A stretch of DNA of 64,000 nucleotides from an uncultured Clostridia bacterium. GTDB taxonomy: Bacteria > Bacillota > Clostridia > Christensenellales > Aristaeellaceae. Both the position numbers and the translations under genes were made by a program. This document shows positions 17,225 to 26,413 of the stretch, piece by piece; positions within the stretch are counted from its first letter, which is position 1; each line of letters opens with the position of its first letter. The stretch is taken from NCBI GenBank assembly GCA_934667105.1, contig CAKULG010000012.1:1-64000 (forward strand). Reading direction: 5' to 3'. The notes beneath the pieces are model-generated. The model saw only the letters and a program-made list of their open reading frames with translations, was not told the DNA's origin and ran no database searches.

Positions 17225-19003
17225 ATGATGATGAGAAATAAGCAGGAGAGGGGCGATATCCGCACCGCCCTGCCCCGCATGACCGAATATCTGCGCGCCA
17301 GCATGGGCATTATCGTGTTCGCGCTGGTGCTGGCGGCGCTCAGCGCCGTGATGACCATTATCGGCCCCAACAAAATCGGCGATATGGCCACGATTATGTC
17401 CAACGGCCTGATAACGGGCATCGATTTAAGCGCCATTGCCAAGGCCGGCGTCTTTCTGGCGGTGATTTACGGGCTCAGCGCGCTGTTCGGCTTCATTCAG
17501 CATTACATCATGGCCGTGGTCACGCTGAAGATGTCCTATAAAATGCGGAGCGAATTATCCGAAAAAATTAACCGCGTGCCCCAGAAAACCATAAGCGCCG
17601 CCTCCCAGGGCGATATCCTCAGCCGCATCACCAACGACGTATCCACCCTGCAGCAAGGCCTGACCAATAGCCTGCCCACCATCATCAGCGCGGCGACGCA
17701 GTTCGTCGGCTGCCTGATAATGATGTTCTTAACCGAGTGGCGGCTGGCGCTGATTTCCCTGGGCGTGACGCTGCTGGGCATGACGGCGCTGATGCTGATT
17801 ATGGGCAAATCCCAGCGCTATTTCGCCGCCCGGCAAAAGAGCCTGGGCGAGCTGAACGGCTATGTGGAGGAAATGTATTCGAGCCATCAGGTGGTGCGCA
17901 TCAGCCGTGCGGGCGGCCAGGTGGGCGAAAAGTTTAATCGCCTCAACGCCGCGGTATACGACGCAAACTGGAAATCCCAGTTTCTCTCCGGCGTGATGCA
18001 GCCGCTGATGAACGTCATCGGCAATATCTCCTATGTGGCGGTGTGCGTGGCAGGCTCCATTCTGGCCATAAACGGGGCCATTGAATTCGGCGTGATCGTT
18101 TCCTTTATCCTCTATGTCCGTCTGTTCACCTCGCCCCTGACGCAAATCGCCCAGGGCATGACCAACATGCAGACGGCCTCCGCCTCCGCCCACCGCATCT
18201 TCGATTTTCTGGAGGGCGAGGAGCTGCCCGACGAGAGCGGAAAGCCCGCCCACGAAGCGAAAACCCGCGGCCAGGTGACGTTCGATCATGTGCGCTTCAG
18301 CTATCCGGACGCGCCTGACAAGGTGATTATCAAGGATTTCTCCGCCGTCGTGCAGCCCGGCCAGAAGGTGGCCATCGTGGGCCCCACCGGCGCGGGCAAA
18401 ACCACCATGGTGAATTTGCTGATGCGCTTTTTCGAAATCAACGCGGGCAGCATTTCCATCGACGGGGTCAAGACCGCCGATATGCGCCGGGAGGACGTAC
18501 ATAGCCTGTTCAGCATGGTGCTGCAGGATACCTGGCTGTTCGAGGGCACGGTGCGCGAGAATCTGGTCTACAACATGGAGGGCATTACCGACGAGCAGCT
18601 GGAAACGGTCTGCCGCGCCTGCGGGCTGGATAAATTCGTTCATGCGCTGCCCCAGGGCTTTGACACCGTGCTGTCGGACAACACGTCCATCTCCGCCGGG
18701 CAAAAGCAACTGCTGACCATCGCCCGGGCCATGCTGCAAAACGCGCCCATGCTGATTCTGGACGAGGCCACCTCCTCCGTGGACACCCGCACCGAGCTGC
18801 TGATCCAGCGCGCCATGGACGAGTTGACGAAAGGGCGCACCAGCTTCGTCATCGCCCATCGCCTGTCCACCATCAAAAACGCCGATATGATTCTGGTGAT
18901 GAAGGACGGCGACGTGATCGAAAGCGGCGCTCACGACGAGCTGATGCGCAAAGGCGGTTTCTACGCCGAGCTGTACAACAGCCAGTTTGAGCGCGCCGCG
19001 TAA
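17225..19003 (+). CDS. ABC exporter subunit B (catalytic Walker B partner)
   Basis: 592 aa with the same transmembrane-NBD layout as its neighbour. Walker A GPTGAGKTT and Walker B LILDEATSSVD with the catalytic Glu are intact, but the signature is SISAGQKQ instead of LSGGQ. Subunit A keeps a good signature and loses the Glu, so together they make one competent and one degenerate ATP site, as expected for a heterodimer. It starts at one of three consecutive ATG codons (17225) after AAGGAGGGAACG. Last gene of the marR operon. Confidence 0.93.
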   Translation: MMMRNKQERGDIRTALPRMTEYLRASMGIIVFALVLAALSAVMTIIGPNKIGDMATIMSNGLITGIDLSAIAKAGVFLAVIYGLSALFGFIQHYIMAVVTLKMSYKMRSELSEKINRVPQKTISAASQGDILSRITNDVSTLQQGLTNSLPTIISAATQFVGCLIMMFLTEWRLALISLGVTLLGMTALMLIMGKSQRYFAARQKSLGELNGYVEEMYSSHQVVRISRAGGQVGEKFNRLNAAVYDANWKSQFLSGVMQPLMNVIGNISYVAVCVAGSILAINGAIEFGVIVSFILYVRLFTSPLTQIAQGMTNMQTASASAHRIFDFLEGEELPDESGKPAHEAKTRGQVTFDHVRFSYPDAPDKVIIKDFSAVVQPGQKVAIVGPTGAGKTTMVNLLMRFFEINAGSISIDGVKTADMRREDVHSLFSMVLQDTWLFEGTVRENLVYNMEGITDEQLETVCRACGLDKFVHALPQGFDTVLSDNTSISAGQKQLLTIARAMLQNAPMLILDEATSSVDTRTELLIQRAMDELTKGRTSFVIAHRLSTIKNADMILVMKDGDVIESGAHDELMRKGGFYAELYNSQFERAA

Positions 19004-19075
19004 CGCCCGCCCAAGCGCCCGCGTTAAGCGCGCCGAAGAACGTGCTTTTTCTAAAAACGATTAGGAGGATACGCC

Positions 19076-19834
19076 ATGTGGAGATTGCCCGACGATCACA
19101 GCGCCCCCATCATCACCGCTGCGGAGCAAATCCGCAGCGCGCGCCTTGCGCGCCAAATGGAGCTGCCGCCCACGGCGATCGTATTCTTCATGGGAAAGGG
19201 CCCCGCCCTGCTTGCAGAAAATTACCCCGCCGTCGAGCTGCCTGAGCGCTTCCCCTGCTTTATGAACCGCCGGCCCATCTGGATCATGAAGGATTATCCC
19301 CTTTGCTTTCTGTATGGCGGCGCAGGCGCGCCGCACGCGGCCGATACCGTGGAAACGCTGGCCGCGCTGGGGGTGAAGAAAATTCTTGCGGCGGGGATGT
19401 TCGGCGCGTTTTCCCCCAAGGTGCGCCTGGGCGATATCATTGCGCCCGAAAAAGCCTTTGTGGAGGAGGGCGTTTCCCTGCATTATTATGAATCCATCGA
19501 TTTTTCCACGCCGGATCCCGATATGCACCGCCGCGTTTCCTCCCTGTTAAAAAAGCCCGCTTACCCCCTCGTCACTTCCGACGCCGTGTATCGCCAAACC
19601 TTCCGGAAGGAGCAGCTCTGGCGGGAAAAGGGGGCCGTGGGCGTGGAGATGGAAACCTCCGCCGTGTTCAGCGTTTCGCGCTATCTGGGGGTGCAGGCGG
19701 CGGCGCTGCTGACGGCCTCGGACGCGCACCCCCTCGCCCCCGGCGCGCCGCCCTGGGATTGGGCCATGACGGGCGATATGCGTCAGGCCCTGGTGGAGCA
19801 AAGCGTGCTGGCCGCACGAGCCATGGCGGAATGA
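19076..19834 (+). CDS. Nucleoside phosphorylase (PNP/UDP family 1)
   Basis: 252 aa. A PNP_UDP_1-type fold is indicated by KKILAAGMFGAFSPKVRLGDIIAPEKAF and by VGVEMETSAVFSVSRYLGV, where the ME-T motif contacts the ribose hydroxyls in uridine and purine phosphorylases. The enzyme would split a nucleoside with phosphate to base and ribose-1-phosphate in salvage. The base specificity is unclear. The catalytic Asp near the end of the fold is probably the one in TASDAHP. ATG 19076 follows TTAGGAGG. It is a separate unit after the exporter operon and convergent with dnaJ. Confidence 0.85.
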   Translation: MWRLPDDHSAPIITAAEQIRSARLARQMELPPTAIVFFMGKGPALLAENYPAVELPERFPCFMNRRPIWIMKDYPLCFLYGGAGAPHAADTVETLAALGVKKILAAGMFGAFSPKVRLGDIIAPEKAFVEEGVSLHYYESIDFSTPDPDMHRRVSSLLKKPAYPLVTSDAVYRQTFRKEQLWREKGAVGVEMETSAVFSVSRYLGVQAAALLTASDAHPLAPGAPPWDWAMTGDMRQALVEQSVLAARAMAE

Positions 19835-19889
19835 AAACGGCCTCCTCCGGAAGTAAGCCCAAAATAAAAAAAACGCCCTCCCGGGCGCT

Positions 19890-19933
19890 AAAAAGACCCC
19901 GCCCCATGCTTTTAACGGGGGCGGGGTCTTTTT
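19890..19933. terminator. Bidirectional terminator
   Basis: AAAAAGACCCCGCCCC paired with GGGGCGGGGTCTTTTT around an 11-nt loop, between the convergent phosphorylase and dnaJ genes. T tracts occur on both strands. Confidence 0.88.
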
Positions 19934-19975
19934 GATTTTGCTTTGCGGGCGGTTTCGCCCTGGGGCAAAGCAACC

Positions 19976-21121
19976 TTAGGAATTGAAAATTTCCTTCATT
20001 TTATCCAAGAAGCTTTTGCGGCCCTCGTATTCCTTGCCGGTGGACGCTTCGTCGAATTTTCGCAGCAGTTCCTTCTGCTTTTCGGAAAGCCGCCGGGGAA
20101 CCTCCACCCGGATGTGCAGAATCAGATCGCCGCGATAGCTGCTGCGCAGCTGCTGAATGCCCGCGCCCTTGATGCGGAATTCCGCGTCGTTCTGTGTGCC
20201 CTCGGGGATATGGAAGGTGGTTTTGCCGCCGCCCAGAGTGGGCACGTCGATATCCGCGCCCAGGGCCGCCTGGGTGAAGGAGATGGGCATATCCAGATGC
20301 AGGTTCGCGCCGTCCCGGCGGAACAGCTTGTGGGGCCGCACCGTCACCTGAATATACAGATCGCCGTTGGGCCCGCCGTTGCGGCCCGACTCGCCCTGGC
20401 CGTTCATCACGATGGTCTGGCCGTTATCGATGCCCGCGGGCACCTTCACGGAGGCCGTGCGCCGCTTGCGCACCTGGCCTGCGCCGCCGCAGACGGGGCA
20501 CTTATCGGTAATCACCTTGCCCGTGCCGCCGCAGGTGGAGCAGGTGCGCACCGTCACCATGAATCCGCCCGAAACGCGCACCTGGCCCGTGCCCTTACAG
20601 GTGGGGCAGGTTTTGGGCTGCGTGCCCGGCTTCGCGCCGCTGCCGTGGCAGGAATCGCAGGTTTCGTTGCGCGTGAATTCGAAGGATTTTTCGCAGCCAA
20701 AGGCGGCCTCCTCAAAGGTGATCCGCAGTTCATAGCGCAGATCGTTGCCCTGCTGCGGGGCGTTGCGCCGCTGCGCGCCGCCCATGCCGCCGCCGAAAAG
20801 CTGATCGAATATATCGCCCATGCCGCCAAAACCGCCGAAATCAAAGCCGCCCATGCCGCCGGCCCCTGCGCCCGCGCCGCCAAAGCCGCCCATGTTGGGG
20901 CCGTCGAAGCCGTAGCGGTCATACTGCGCCCGTTTTTCGGGATCGGAAAGCACTTCGTTGGCCTCGTTCAGCTCCTTGAAGCGCTCCTCCGCCTGCTTAT
21001 CATTGGGATGCAGATCGGGGTGGCATTCCTTGGCCATTTTGCGATAGGCTTTTTTTATGTCCTCGGCCGAGGCGTCCTTGCTGACGCCCAGCACCTCATA
21101 ATAATCGCGTTTTGTTGCCAT
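19976..21121 (-). CDS. dnaJ: Chaperone DnaJ
   Basis: 381-aa Hsp40 co-chaperone that delivers clients to DnaK and stimulates its ATPase. It has an N-terminal J domain with the HPD motif (ECHPDLHP), a Gly/Phe-rich linker (about residues 75-115) and four zinc motifs, CDSCHGSG, CPTCKGTG, CSTCGGTG and CPVCGGAG. The C-terminal substrate domain follows. ATG 21121. Last gene of hrcA-grpE-dnaK-dnaJ, separated from dnaK by an 88-bp gap that holds a strong hairpin which may reduce its transcription. Confidence 0.98.
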   Translation of the reverse strand: MATKRDYYEVLGVSKDASAEDIKKAYRKMAKECHPDLHPNDKQAEERFKELNEANEVLSDPEKRAQYDRYGFDGPNMGGFGGAGAGAGGMGGFDFGGFGGMGDIFDQLFGGGMGGAQRRNAPQQGNDLRYELRITFEEAAFGCEKSFEFTRNETCDSCHGSGAKPGTQPKTCPTCKGTGQVRVSGGFMVTVRTCSTCGGTGKVITDKCPVCGGAGQVRKRRTASVKVPAGIDNGQTIVMNGQGESGRNGGPNGDLYIQVTVRPHKLFRRDGANLHLDMPISFTQAALGADIDVPTLGGGKTTFHIPEGTQNDAEFRIKGAGIQQLRSSYRGDLILHIRVEVPRRLSEKQKELLRKFDEASTGKEYEGRKSFLDKMKEIFNS

Positions 21122-21152
21122 GGTATCCTCTTATCCTTGCAATAAATTTGGG

Positions 21153-21191
21153 CGGGGGAACCGCTTGGAAAGCCCCAGGCCGGTTCCCCCG
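21153..21191. repeat. Hairpin repeat between dnaK and dnaJ
   Basis: Perfect 11-bp stem CGGGGGAACCG / CGGTTCCCCCG with a 17-nt loop. It shares the stem sequence of the dispersed hairpin family but lacks the TTCTTTG top. It may act as a partial terminator within the heat-shock operon. Confidence 0.7.
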
Positions 21192-21209
21192 TTCGCTTGT
21201 AAATTACGC

Positions 21210-23033
21210 TTATTTCACGCTGCCGTCCGCGTTGAAGGAGCCGTCGGCGTTCTGGCTGCCCGCTTCAGGGCCGGCCTGCGCGCCCGCTTCCGGCGCGCCG
21301 CCCTGCTGCTGATACAGCTTGCCGAAGATGGCGTACACCTTCTGGGTGAGGGCTTCCATAGCGGTCTTGATTTCGGCGGCGTTGTTGCCTTCGCGCACCT
21401 TCTTGAAGGAATCGATCTCGCTCTGCACGGTGGCCTTATCCTCATCGGAGAGCTTATCGCCGTTATCCTTCAGCTGCTTCTCCATTTCATAGATCAGGGA
21501 ATCGGCGTGGTTCAGGGTTTCGATTTCGTCCTTCTTCTGCTTATCGGCCTCCGCGAACTGCTCGGCTTCCTTCACCCGGGCCTGAATTTCTTCCTCGGTC
21601 ATGTTGGTGGAGGCGGTGATGGTCACCTTCTGCTCGTTGCCGGTGCCCAGATCCTTGGCGCTGACGTTCACGATGCCGTTGCGGTCGATATTGAAAGTAA
21701 CCTCGATCTGCGGCACGCCGCGGGGCGCGGCGGGAATGCCGGTGAGCTGGAAGCGGCCCAGGGTCTTGTTATCATAGGCCATGGGGCGTTCGCCCTGCAG
21801 CACATGAATTTCAACGGTAGTCTGGCCGTCCGCAGCGGTGGAGAACACCTGGCTCTTCTGGGTGGGGATGGTGGTGTTGCGGTCGATGAGCTTGGTGAAG
21901 ATGTGGCCTTCGGTTTCCAGGCCCAGAGAAAGGGGCGTAACATCCAGCAGCAGCACGTCCTTCACTTCGCCGCCCAGCACGCCGGCCTGGATGGCCGCGC
22001 CGATGGCGACGCACTCATCGGGGTTGATGCCCTTGAAGGGCTCCTTGCCGGTAACCTTCTTCACCGCATCCTGCACGGCGGGAATACGGGTGGAGCCGCC
22101 CACCAGGATCACCTTATCCACCTGCGCGGCGGTGAGGCCCGCGTCCTTGAGGGCCGCGTTCATGGGGCCGATGGTCTTTTCCACCAGGTCTGCGGTGAGC
22201 TCGTTGAACTTGGCGCGGGTCAGCGTCAGATCCAGATGCTTGGGGCCGGTGGCGTCGGCGGTGATGAAGGGCAGGTTAATGTTGGTGGTCATAGCGCCGG
22301 AGAGCTCGATCTTGGCCTTTTCGGCGGCTTCCTTCAGGCGCTGGAAGGCCATACGATCCTTCTTGAGGTCGATGCCGTTTTCGCGCTGGAAGGTATCGGC
22401 GATGTAATCGATCACGCGGTTATCAAAGTCGTCGCCGCCCAGATGGGTATCGCCGTTGGTGGCCAGCACTTCGAACACGCCGTCGCCGATTTCCAGCAGG
22501 GACACATCGAAGGTGCCGCCGCCCAGATCGTACACCAGAATCTTATGGGATTCTTCCTTGTCCAGGCCATAGGCCAGGGACGCGGCAGTGGGCTCGTTGA
22601 TGATGCGCAGCACCTCCAGGCCCGCGATGCGGCCGGCGTCCTTGGTTGCCTGGCGCTGGCTGTCGGAGAAGTAGGCGGGCACGGTGATAACCGCCTGGGT
22701 GACGGTTTCGCCCAGATAGGCTTCGGCGTCCGCCTTCAGCTTCTGAAGAATCATGGCGCTGATTTCCTGGGGGTTATAGCTCTTGCCATCGATTTCCACC
22801 TTGTAGGCGGTGCCCATCTGGCGCTTGATGGAAGAGATGGTGCGGTCGGGGTTGGTGATGGCCTGACGCTTTGCGATCTGGCCCACCAGGCGCTCGCCGT
22901 CCTTGGTAAAAGCAACCACAGAGGGCGTGGTGCGCGCGCCTTCCGCATTGGGGATAACCACCGGTTCGCCGCCTTCCATGACGGCCACGCAGCTATTCGT
23001 AGTACCCAGGTCAATACCGATAATCTTGCTCAT
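21210..23033 (-). CDS. dnaK: Chaperone DnaK (Hsp70)
   Basis: 607 aa. Nucleotide-binding domain starts IGIDLGTTNSCVAVMEGG and contains VYDLGGGTFDVS and ILVGGSTRIPAVQ; the linker DVLLLDVTPLSLG and substrate-binding domain follow. The helical lid ends in a short tail NADGSFNADGSVK instead of the acidic EEVD-like tail common in Firmicutes DnaK. It acts in the cytosol in folding and stress recovery with DnaJ and GrpE. It is under the CIRCE/HrcA-controlled promoter upstream of hrcA. Confidence 0.98.
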   Translation of the reverse strand: MSKIIGIDLGTTNSCVAVMEGGEPVVIPNAEGARTTPSVVAFTKDGERLVGQIAKRQAITNPDRTISSIKRQMGTAYKVEIDGKSYNPQEISAMILQKLKADAEAYLGETVTQAVITVPAYFSDSQRQATKDAGRIAGLEVLRIINEPTAASLAYGLDKEESHKILVYDLGGGTFDVSLLEIGDGVFEVLATNGDTHLGGDDFDNRVIDYIADTFQRENGIDLKKDRMAFQRLKEAAEKAKIELSGAMTTNINLPFITADATGPKHLDLTLTRAKFNELTADLVEKTIGPMNAALKDAGLTAAQVDKVILVGGSTRIPAVQDAVKKVTGKEPFKGINPDECVAIGAAIQAGVLGGEVKDVLLLDVTPLSLGLETEGHIFTKLIDRNTTIPTQKSQVFSTAADGQTTVEIHVLQGERPMAYDNKTLGRFQLTGIPAAPRGVPQIEVTFNIDRNGIVNVSAKDLGTGNEQKVTITASTNMTEEEIQARVKEAEQFAEADKQKKDEIETLNHADSLIYEMEKQLKDNGDKLSDEDKATVQSEIDSFKKVREGNNAAEIKTAMEALTQKVYAIFGKLYQQQGGAPEAGAQAGPEAGSQNADGSFNADGSVK

Positions 23034-23085
23034 AATCTTGTTCCTCCAATTTTTTCTATGCTGAAATGTGGGATGATTGTTTTGT

Positions 23086-23646
23086 TTACTCCGCGACGAC
23101 CTTTACCATCGCGTGGCGAAGCACATATTCGCCCATTTTATAGCCCTTTTGCAGCACGATGCACACCGTGCCGGGCTCGCCTTCACTGGAATCGCCCTGC
23201 ATGACGGCGTTTTCCAGATTGGGGTCAAATTTTTCGCCCGCCCTGTTAATTTCGCTGACGCCGCGCTTTTCCAGCGCGTCCATCATCTGGCGGTAGACCA
23301 GCTTCACGCCGGTCATCAGCGCCTCGTCGGCGCTTTCCTGGGCGATGGCCCTTTCCAGGTTATCCACCACCGGCAGCAGCTGCTTGATGAATTCCCGGGC
23401 CCCGTCCTCAAAGGCTTCGGCGCGGGTGGCCTTGGTGCGCTTGCGGTAATTATCGAAATCCGCCTGCACCCGCTGCGCCATGTTCAGGTATTCCTCCGCC
23501 TTGGCCTGGGCGGCCTGCAGGGGATCGGGGGCGGCAGGCTCGGGCTGGGGCTCGGTTTCGGGCAGTTCCTCTTCCGGGGTTTCCTGCTGCAATTCCTCGT
23601 TTTCCTCCGCGGGAGCCTCTTGATTCTTTTTCTTGTTGAATGGCAT
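23086..23646 (-). CDS. grpE: Nucleotide exchange factor GrpE
   Basis: 186 aa. Acidic, Glu/Pro-rich N-terminus (about residues 8-42), a long coiled coil, and the core YLNMAQRVQADFDNYRKR then LLPVVDNLERAI and GEKFDPNLENAVMQ. The C-terminal beta domain ends QKGYKMGEYVLRHAMVKV. It releases ADP from DnaK. ATG 23646 is chosen because the protein then begins MPFNKKKNQE, as family members do; the frame further upstream is antisense-like. Lies between hrcA and dnaK in the operon. Confidence 0.96.
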   Translation of the reverse strand: MPFNKKKNQEAPAEENEELQQETPEEELPETEPQPEPAAPDPLQAAQAKAEEYLNMAQRVQADFDNYRKRTKATRAEAFEDGAREFIKQLLPVVDNLERAIAQESADEALMTGVKLVYRQMMDALEKRGVSEINRAGEKFDPNLENAVMQGDSSEGEPGTVCIVLQKGYKMGEYVLRHAMVKVVAE

Positions 23647-23669
23647 GGCGTTTTTCCTCGTTTTTTCTT

Positions 23670-24683
23670 TTATTCGCCCAGCAACTCGGTAAGCGCCCCG
23701 CCGATGGCGTTCAGGGCGGAGAGCACCCGGTCGTAGGGCATGCGGGTGGGGCCGATCACGCCGATGGCGCCCCGGTGCCCCGCGCCAACCCGGTAGCTGG
23801 CGCTCACCACGGAGCAATCCGCCATCTCGGGCAGCCCGGTTTCGGGCCCGATGCGCACGTTGAAGGCCTCGTTTCCTCCTGTCACCAGGCGCATCAGCTT
23901 ATCCCTTTCCTCCAGAACGGAGAGGAAGGCGCGGGCCTTTTCCACATCCGAATACTCGGGGTAATTCAGGATGTTGTGGGAGCCCCCCACCGTCACGGTA
24001 TCCGTGGCGCTTTGGCGCTCCATCTGGGCGGCCAGGGAGGAAATCCCCTCCAGCACCCGGGCGTCCGCCCCGCTTTGGCGGGAGTAAGCGCCCAGCATTT
24101 CCTGCACCTGCTGCAGCGTGCGGCCCGAAAGCCGCTCGGTGAGCATGCGGGAAATGGCGTAAAGCGCGTCCGCATCCAGGCTTTCGCTGACGTGGATCAC
24201 GGTATCCCGGATGGCGCCGGTATCCGTTACGATCACCAGCAGCGCCGCGCCCCGGGGCATGGGCACCAATTGCAGGCAGGAAACCCGCAGTTCCAATTGC
24301 TTGGGCAGCATCACCACGGCGGTGTAGCGGGTGATTTCCGATATGGCCTGGGCGGCGGAGGTGACAACGTCCTCCATCTGGCGAACCCGCTCGGTGAAAT
24401 AGGACCGGGCAGCCTCGTCCGCAGGGAGGGGCTTTTCCTCCAGCAGCTCATCCACATACAGCCTGTAGGCCTTGGCGCTGGGCACGCGCCCGGCGGAAAC
24501 ATGGGGCTGGGCCAGATAGCCCAGTTCCTCCAGATCGCTCATCTCATTGCGGATGGTGGCGCTGGAAAGGCTGGTTTCGTATTTGCGGGAGATGGTGCGG
24601 GAGCCCACCGGCAAGGCGGTGAGGATGTAATCGTCAATGATGGCCCGAAGAATGCGCTCTTTGCGTTCCCCGATTTTTTCCAT
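23670..24683 (-). CDS. hrcA: Heat-inducible transcription repressor HrcA
   Basis: 337 aa, the repressor that binds CIRCE. The N-terminal winged helix ERKERILRAIIDDYILT...GSRTISRKY...SSATIRNEMSDLEELGYL is followed by a GAF-like domain and a C-terminal block GVIGPTRMPYDRVLSAL. Start at ATG 24683 with GGGAGG upstream. It is autoregulated: a perfect CIRCE element lies 27 nt upstream. HrcA folding requires GroEL in other species; groESL is not in the window. Confidence 0.97.
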   Translation of the reverse strand: MEKIGERKERILRAIIDDYILTALPVGSRTISRKYETSLSSATIRNEMSDLEELGYLAQPHVSAGRVPSAKAYRLYVDELLEEKPLPADEAARSYFTERVRQMEDVVTSAAQAISEITRYTAVVMLPKQLELRVSCLQLVPMPRGAALLVIVTDTGAIRDTVIHVSESLDADALYAISRMLTERLSGRTLQQVQEMLGAYSRQSGADARVLEGISSLAAQMERQSATDTVTVGGSHNILNYPEYSDVEKARAFLSVLEERDKLMRLVTGGNEAFNVRIGPETGLPEMADCSVVSASYRVGAGHRGAIGVIGPTRMPYDRVLSALNAIGGALTELLGE

Positions 24684-24709
24684 CCTGATCGACCTCCCTT
24701 CTCCGGCTG

Positions 24710-24736
24710 TTAGCACTCAATGCCATCGAGTGCTAA
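24710..24736. promoter_or_regulatory. CIRCE operator
   Basis: Perfect TTAGCACTC-N9-GAGTGCTAA, the HrcA binding site, between the hrcA start and its promoter. Confidence 0.98.
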
Positions 24737-24746
24737 CCACGGGCAT

Positions 24747-24775
24747 AGAATAGCACTTTTTCACCGGCTTGTCAA
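24747..24775 (-). promoter_or_regulatory. Promoter of hrcA-grpE-dnaK-dnaJ
   Basis: Minus-strand TTGACA (24770-24775), 17-bp spacer, TATTCT (24747-24752). Transcription would start at or just before CIRCE. Confidence 0.88.
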
Positions 24776-24909
24776 TAGGTCAAAAAAATAATTTCAAATT
24801 TCTTTTTTGTCTCCTAGCGCGGTTTCCCTCCTGCGCCGCCGCTGCTTGTTGTCCTTTTTGACGGCGTGTGCTATTATAATAGAAAGTAAACGACGCGGGA
24901 GGGGCCGCC

Positions 24910-25629
24910 ATGGAATGTATTGCCCGGATTCATAACGATTTTCCCACCAAATTCGGCCTACCCCGGCAAAGCGGCCTGGCCCCCGCCCTGCAATCCTATA
25001 TTGTATTCGAGCCGGCGTATCGCGCGCCCGAGGCGCTGCGGGGGTTGGAGGGATATTCGCATATCTGGCTGCTGTGGGAATTTCACCAGGCGCGGCGGAC
25101 GGAATGGTCGCCCACAGTGCGGCCGCCCCGGCTGGGAGGCAACACGCGGATGGGGGTGTTCGCCACCCGGTCACCCTTTCGGCCCAACCCCATCGGCCTG
25201 AGCTGCGTGCGGCTGGAGGCGCTGGAAGCCGCGCCGGGGCTGGGAACGGTGCTGCGGGTGTCCGGGGCCGATCTGATGGACGGCACGCCCATTTTTGATA
25301 TTAAGCCCTATCTGCCCTTTACCGATTGCCATCCCGAGGCCACAGGCGGCTTTGCGGCGGCCCATGAAAACGACCGGGTGCAGGTGCGCTTTCCCCCGGC
25401 GCTTCAGGCCCTGGTACCCCCGGAGCGCCTGCCCGCCCTGCTGGAGGCCCTGGCCCAGGATCCCCGCCCCGCCTATCAGCAGGATCCCGGCCGCGTGTAC
25501 GGCATGCCCTATGCAGGGCTGGACGTGCGCTTTTCCGTAGAGGCGGACGTGCTCACGGTGCGGGAAATTCGTCCCTGGCAGGAAGAAAATGTAGCCGATC
25601 GCCTTGAATTTCCCCATAAAGCGCGATAG
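24910..25629 (+). CDS. trmO: tRNA (t6A37) N6-methyltransferase TrmO family
   Basis: 239 aa. Predicted to methylate threonylcarbamoyladenosine at position 37 of tRNA-Thr using SAM. Diagnostic N-terminal domain: a beta-barrel of the UPF0066/YaeB family with YIVFEPAYRAPEALRGLEGYSHIW, then TRMGVFATRSPFRPNPIGLS and GADLMDGTPIFDIKPYLP. The C-terminal domain (from about residue 160) is the YaeB-type C-terminal module. ATG 24910 follows a GGGAGGGG stretch, and TATAAT is at 24875-24880. Divergent from hrcA. Confidence 0.93.
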   Translation: MECIARIHNDFPTKFGLPRQSGLAPALQSYIVFEPAYRAPEALRGLEGYSHIWLLWEFHQARRTEWSPTVRPPRLGGNTRMGVFATRSPFRPNPIGLSCVRLEALEAAPGLGTVLRVSGADLMDGTPIFDIKPYLPFTDCHPEATGGFAAAHENDRVQVRFPPALQALVPPERLPALLEALAQDPRPAYQQDPGRVYGMPYAGLDVRFSVEADVLTVREIRPWQEENVADRLEFPHKAR

Positions 25630-25678
25630 AATAGAAATGCGCCCCTGGGCGCAGGCAAAAAAACGAAAGGTGAAGCGC

Positions 25679-26413
25679 ATGTTAGAATTACAGCATATCT
25701 GTTATGAAGTGGAAGACGGGAAAGAGCTTCTGCACGATATTAACCTGAAATTTTCCGATCATGTGGTGGCGATTACCGGGCCCAACGGCGGCGGAAAATC
25801 CACCCTGGCCCGGATGATCGCGGGCATCATCCGCCCCTCCAGCGGAAGAATTTTTCTGGATGGGCAGGACATTACGGACTATTCTATCACCCAGCGGGCC
25901 CGGGCGGGCGTAAGCTACGCCTTCCAGCAGCCGGTGCGCTTTAAGGGCCTGCGGGTGCGCGATTTGCTGAACCTGGCCGCAGGCAAGGATCACCAGGTGG
26001 AGGATGCATGCCAGCTGCTTTCCGAAGTGGGTCTGTGCGCCCGGGATTATCTGGATCGCGAACTGAACAGCAGCCTCTCCGGCGGCGAAATGAAGCGTAT
26101 TGAAATCGCCATGACCCTGGCCCGGGGCACGGCCCTGAATATTTTCGACGAGCCCGAGGCGGGCATCGATCTGTGGAGCTTCCAAAGTCTGATTCAGGTG
26201 TTTGAGAAAATGCGGGCCCGGCAGGATGGCTCCATCCTCATCATCAGTCACCAGGAGCGCATTTTGCGCATTGCGGATAAAATCGCCTATATTCAGGATG
26301 GGCGCGTGGCCCAATACGGCCCCCGGGAGGAGATTCTGCCAGGCCTGCTCAGCAGCGCGGAGGGAACCTGCCAGGTGCTGACGGATAAAATGGAGGAATC
26401 AAAGCATGTTTAA
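25679..26413 (+). CDS. SufC-like ATPase of a minimal Fe-S assembly system (SmsC)
   Basis: 244-aa soluble ABC ATPase. Walker A GPNGGGKST, a SufC-type helical segment, signature SLSGGEMKR and Walker B LNIFDEPEAGID are all present. SufC-specific features include the DEPEAGID Walker B and the absence of a membrane partner. ATG 25679 after AAAGGTGA. The next gene overlaps by 8 nt and encodes a SufB/D-like scaffold, so this is the two-gene SUF-like minimal (SMS) arrangement found in anaerobes, without sufS, sufU, sufE or a second scaffold. It supplies energy for Fe-S cluster assembly. Confidence 0.88.
   Translation: MLELQHICYEVEDGKELLHDINLKFSDHVVAITGPNGGGKSTLARMIAGIIRPSSGRIFLDGQDITDYSITQRARAGVSYAFQQPVRFKGLRVRDLLNLAAGKDHQVEDACQLLSEVGLCARDYLDRELNSSLSGGEMKRIEIAMTLARGTALNIFDEPEAGIDLWSFQSLIQVFEKMRARQDGSILIISHQERILRIADKIAYIQDGRVAQYGPREEILPGLLSSAEGTCQVLTDKMEESKHV

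Noticed and set aside
21120..23204. Plus-strand 694-codon frame opposite dnaK
   Set aside because: Antisense artefact in a highly conserved gene with GC-rich third positions.
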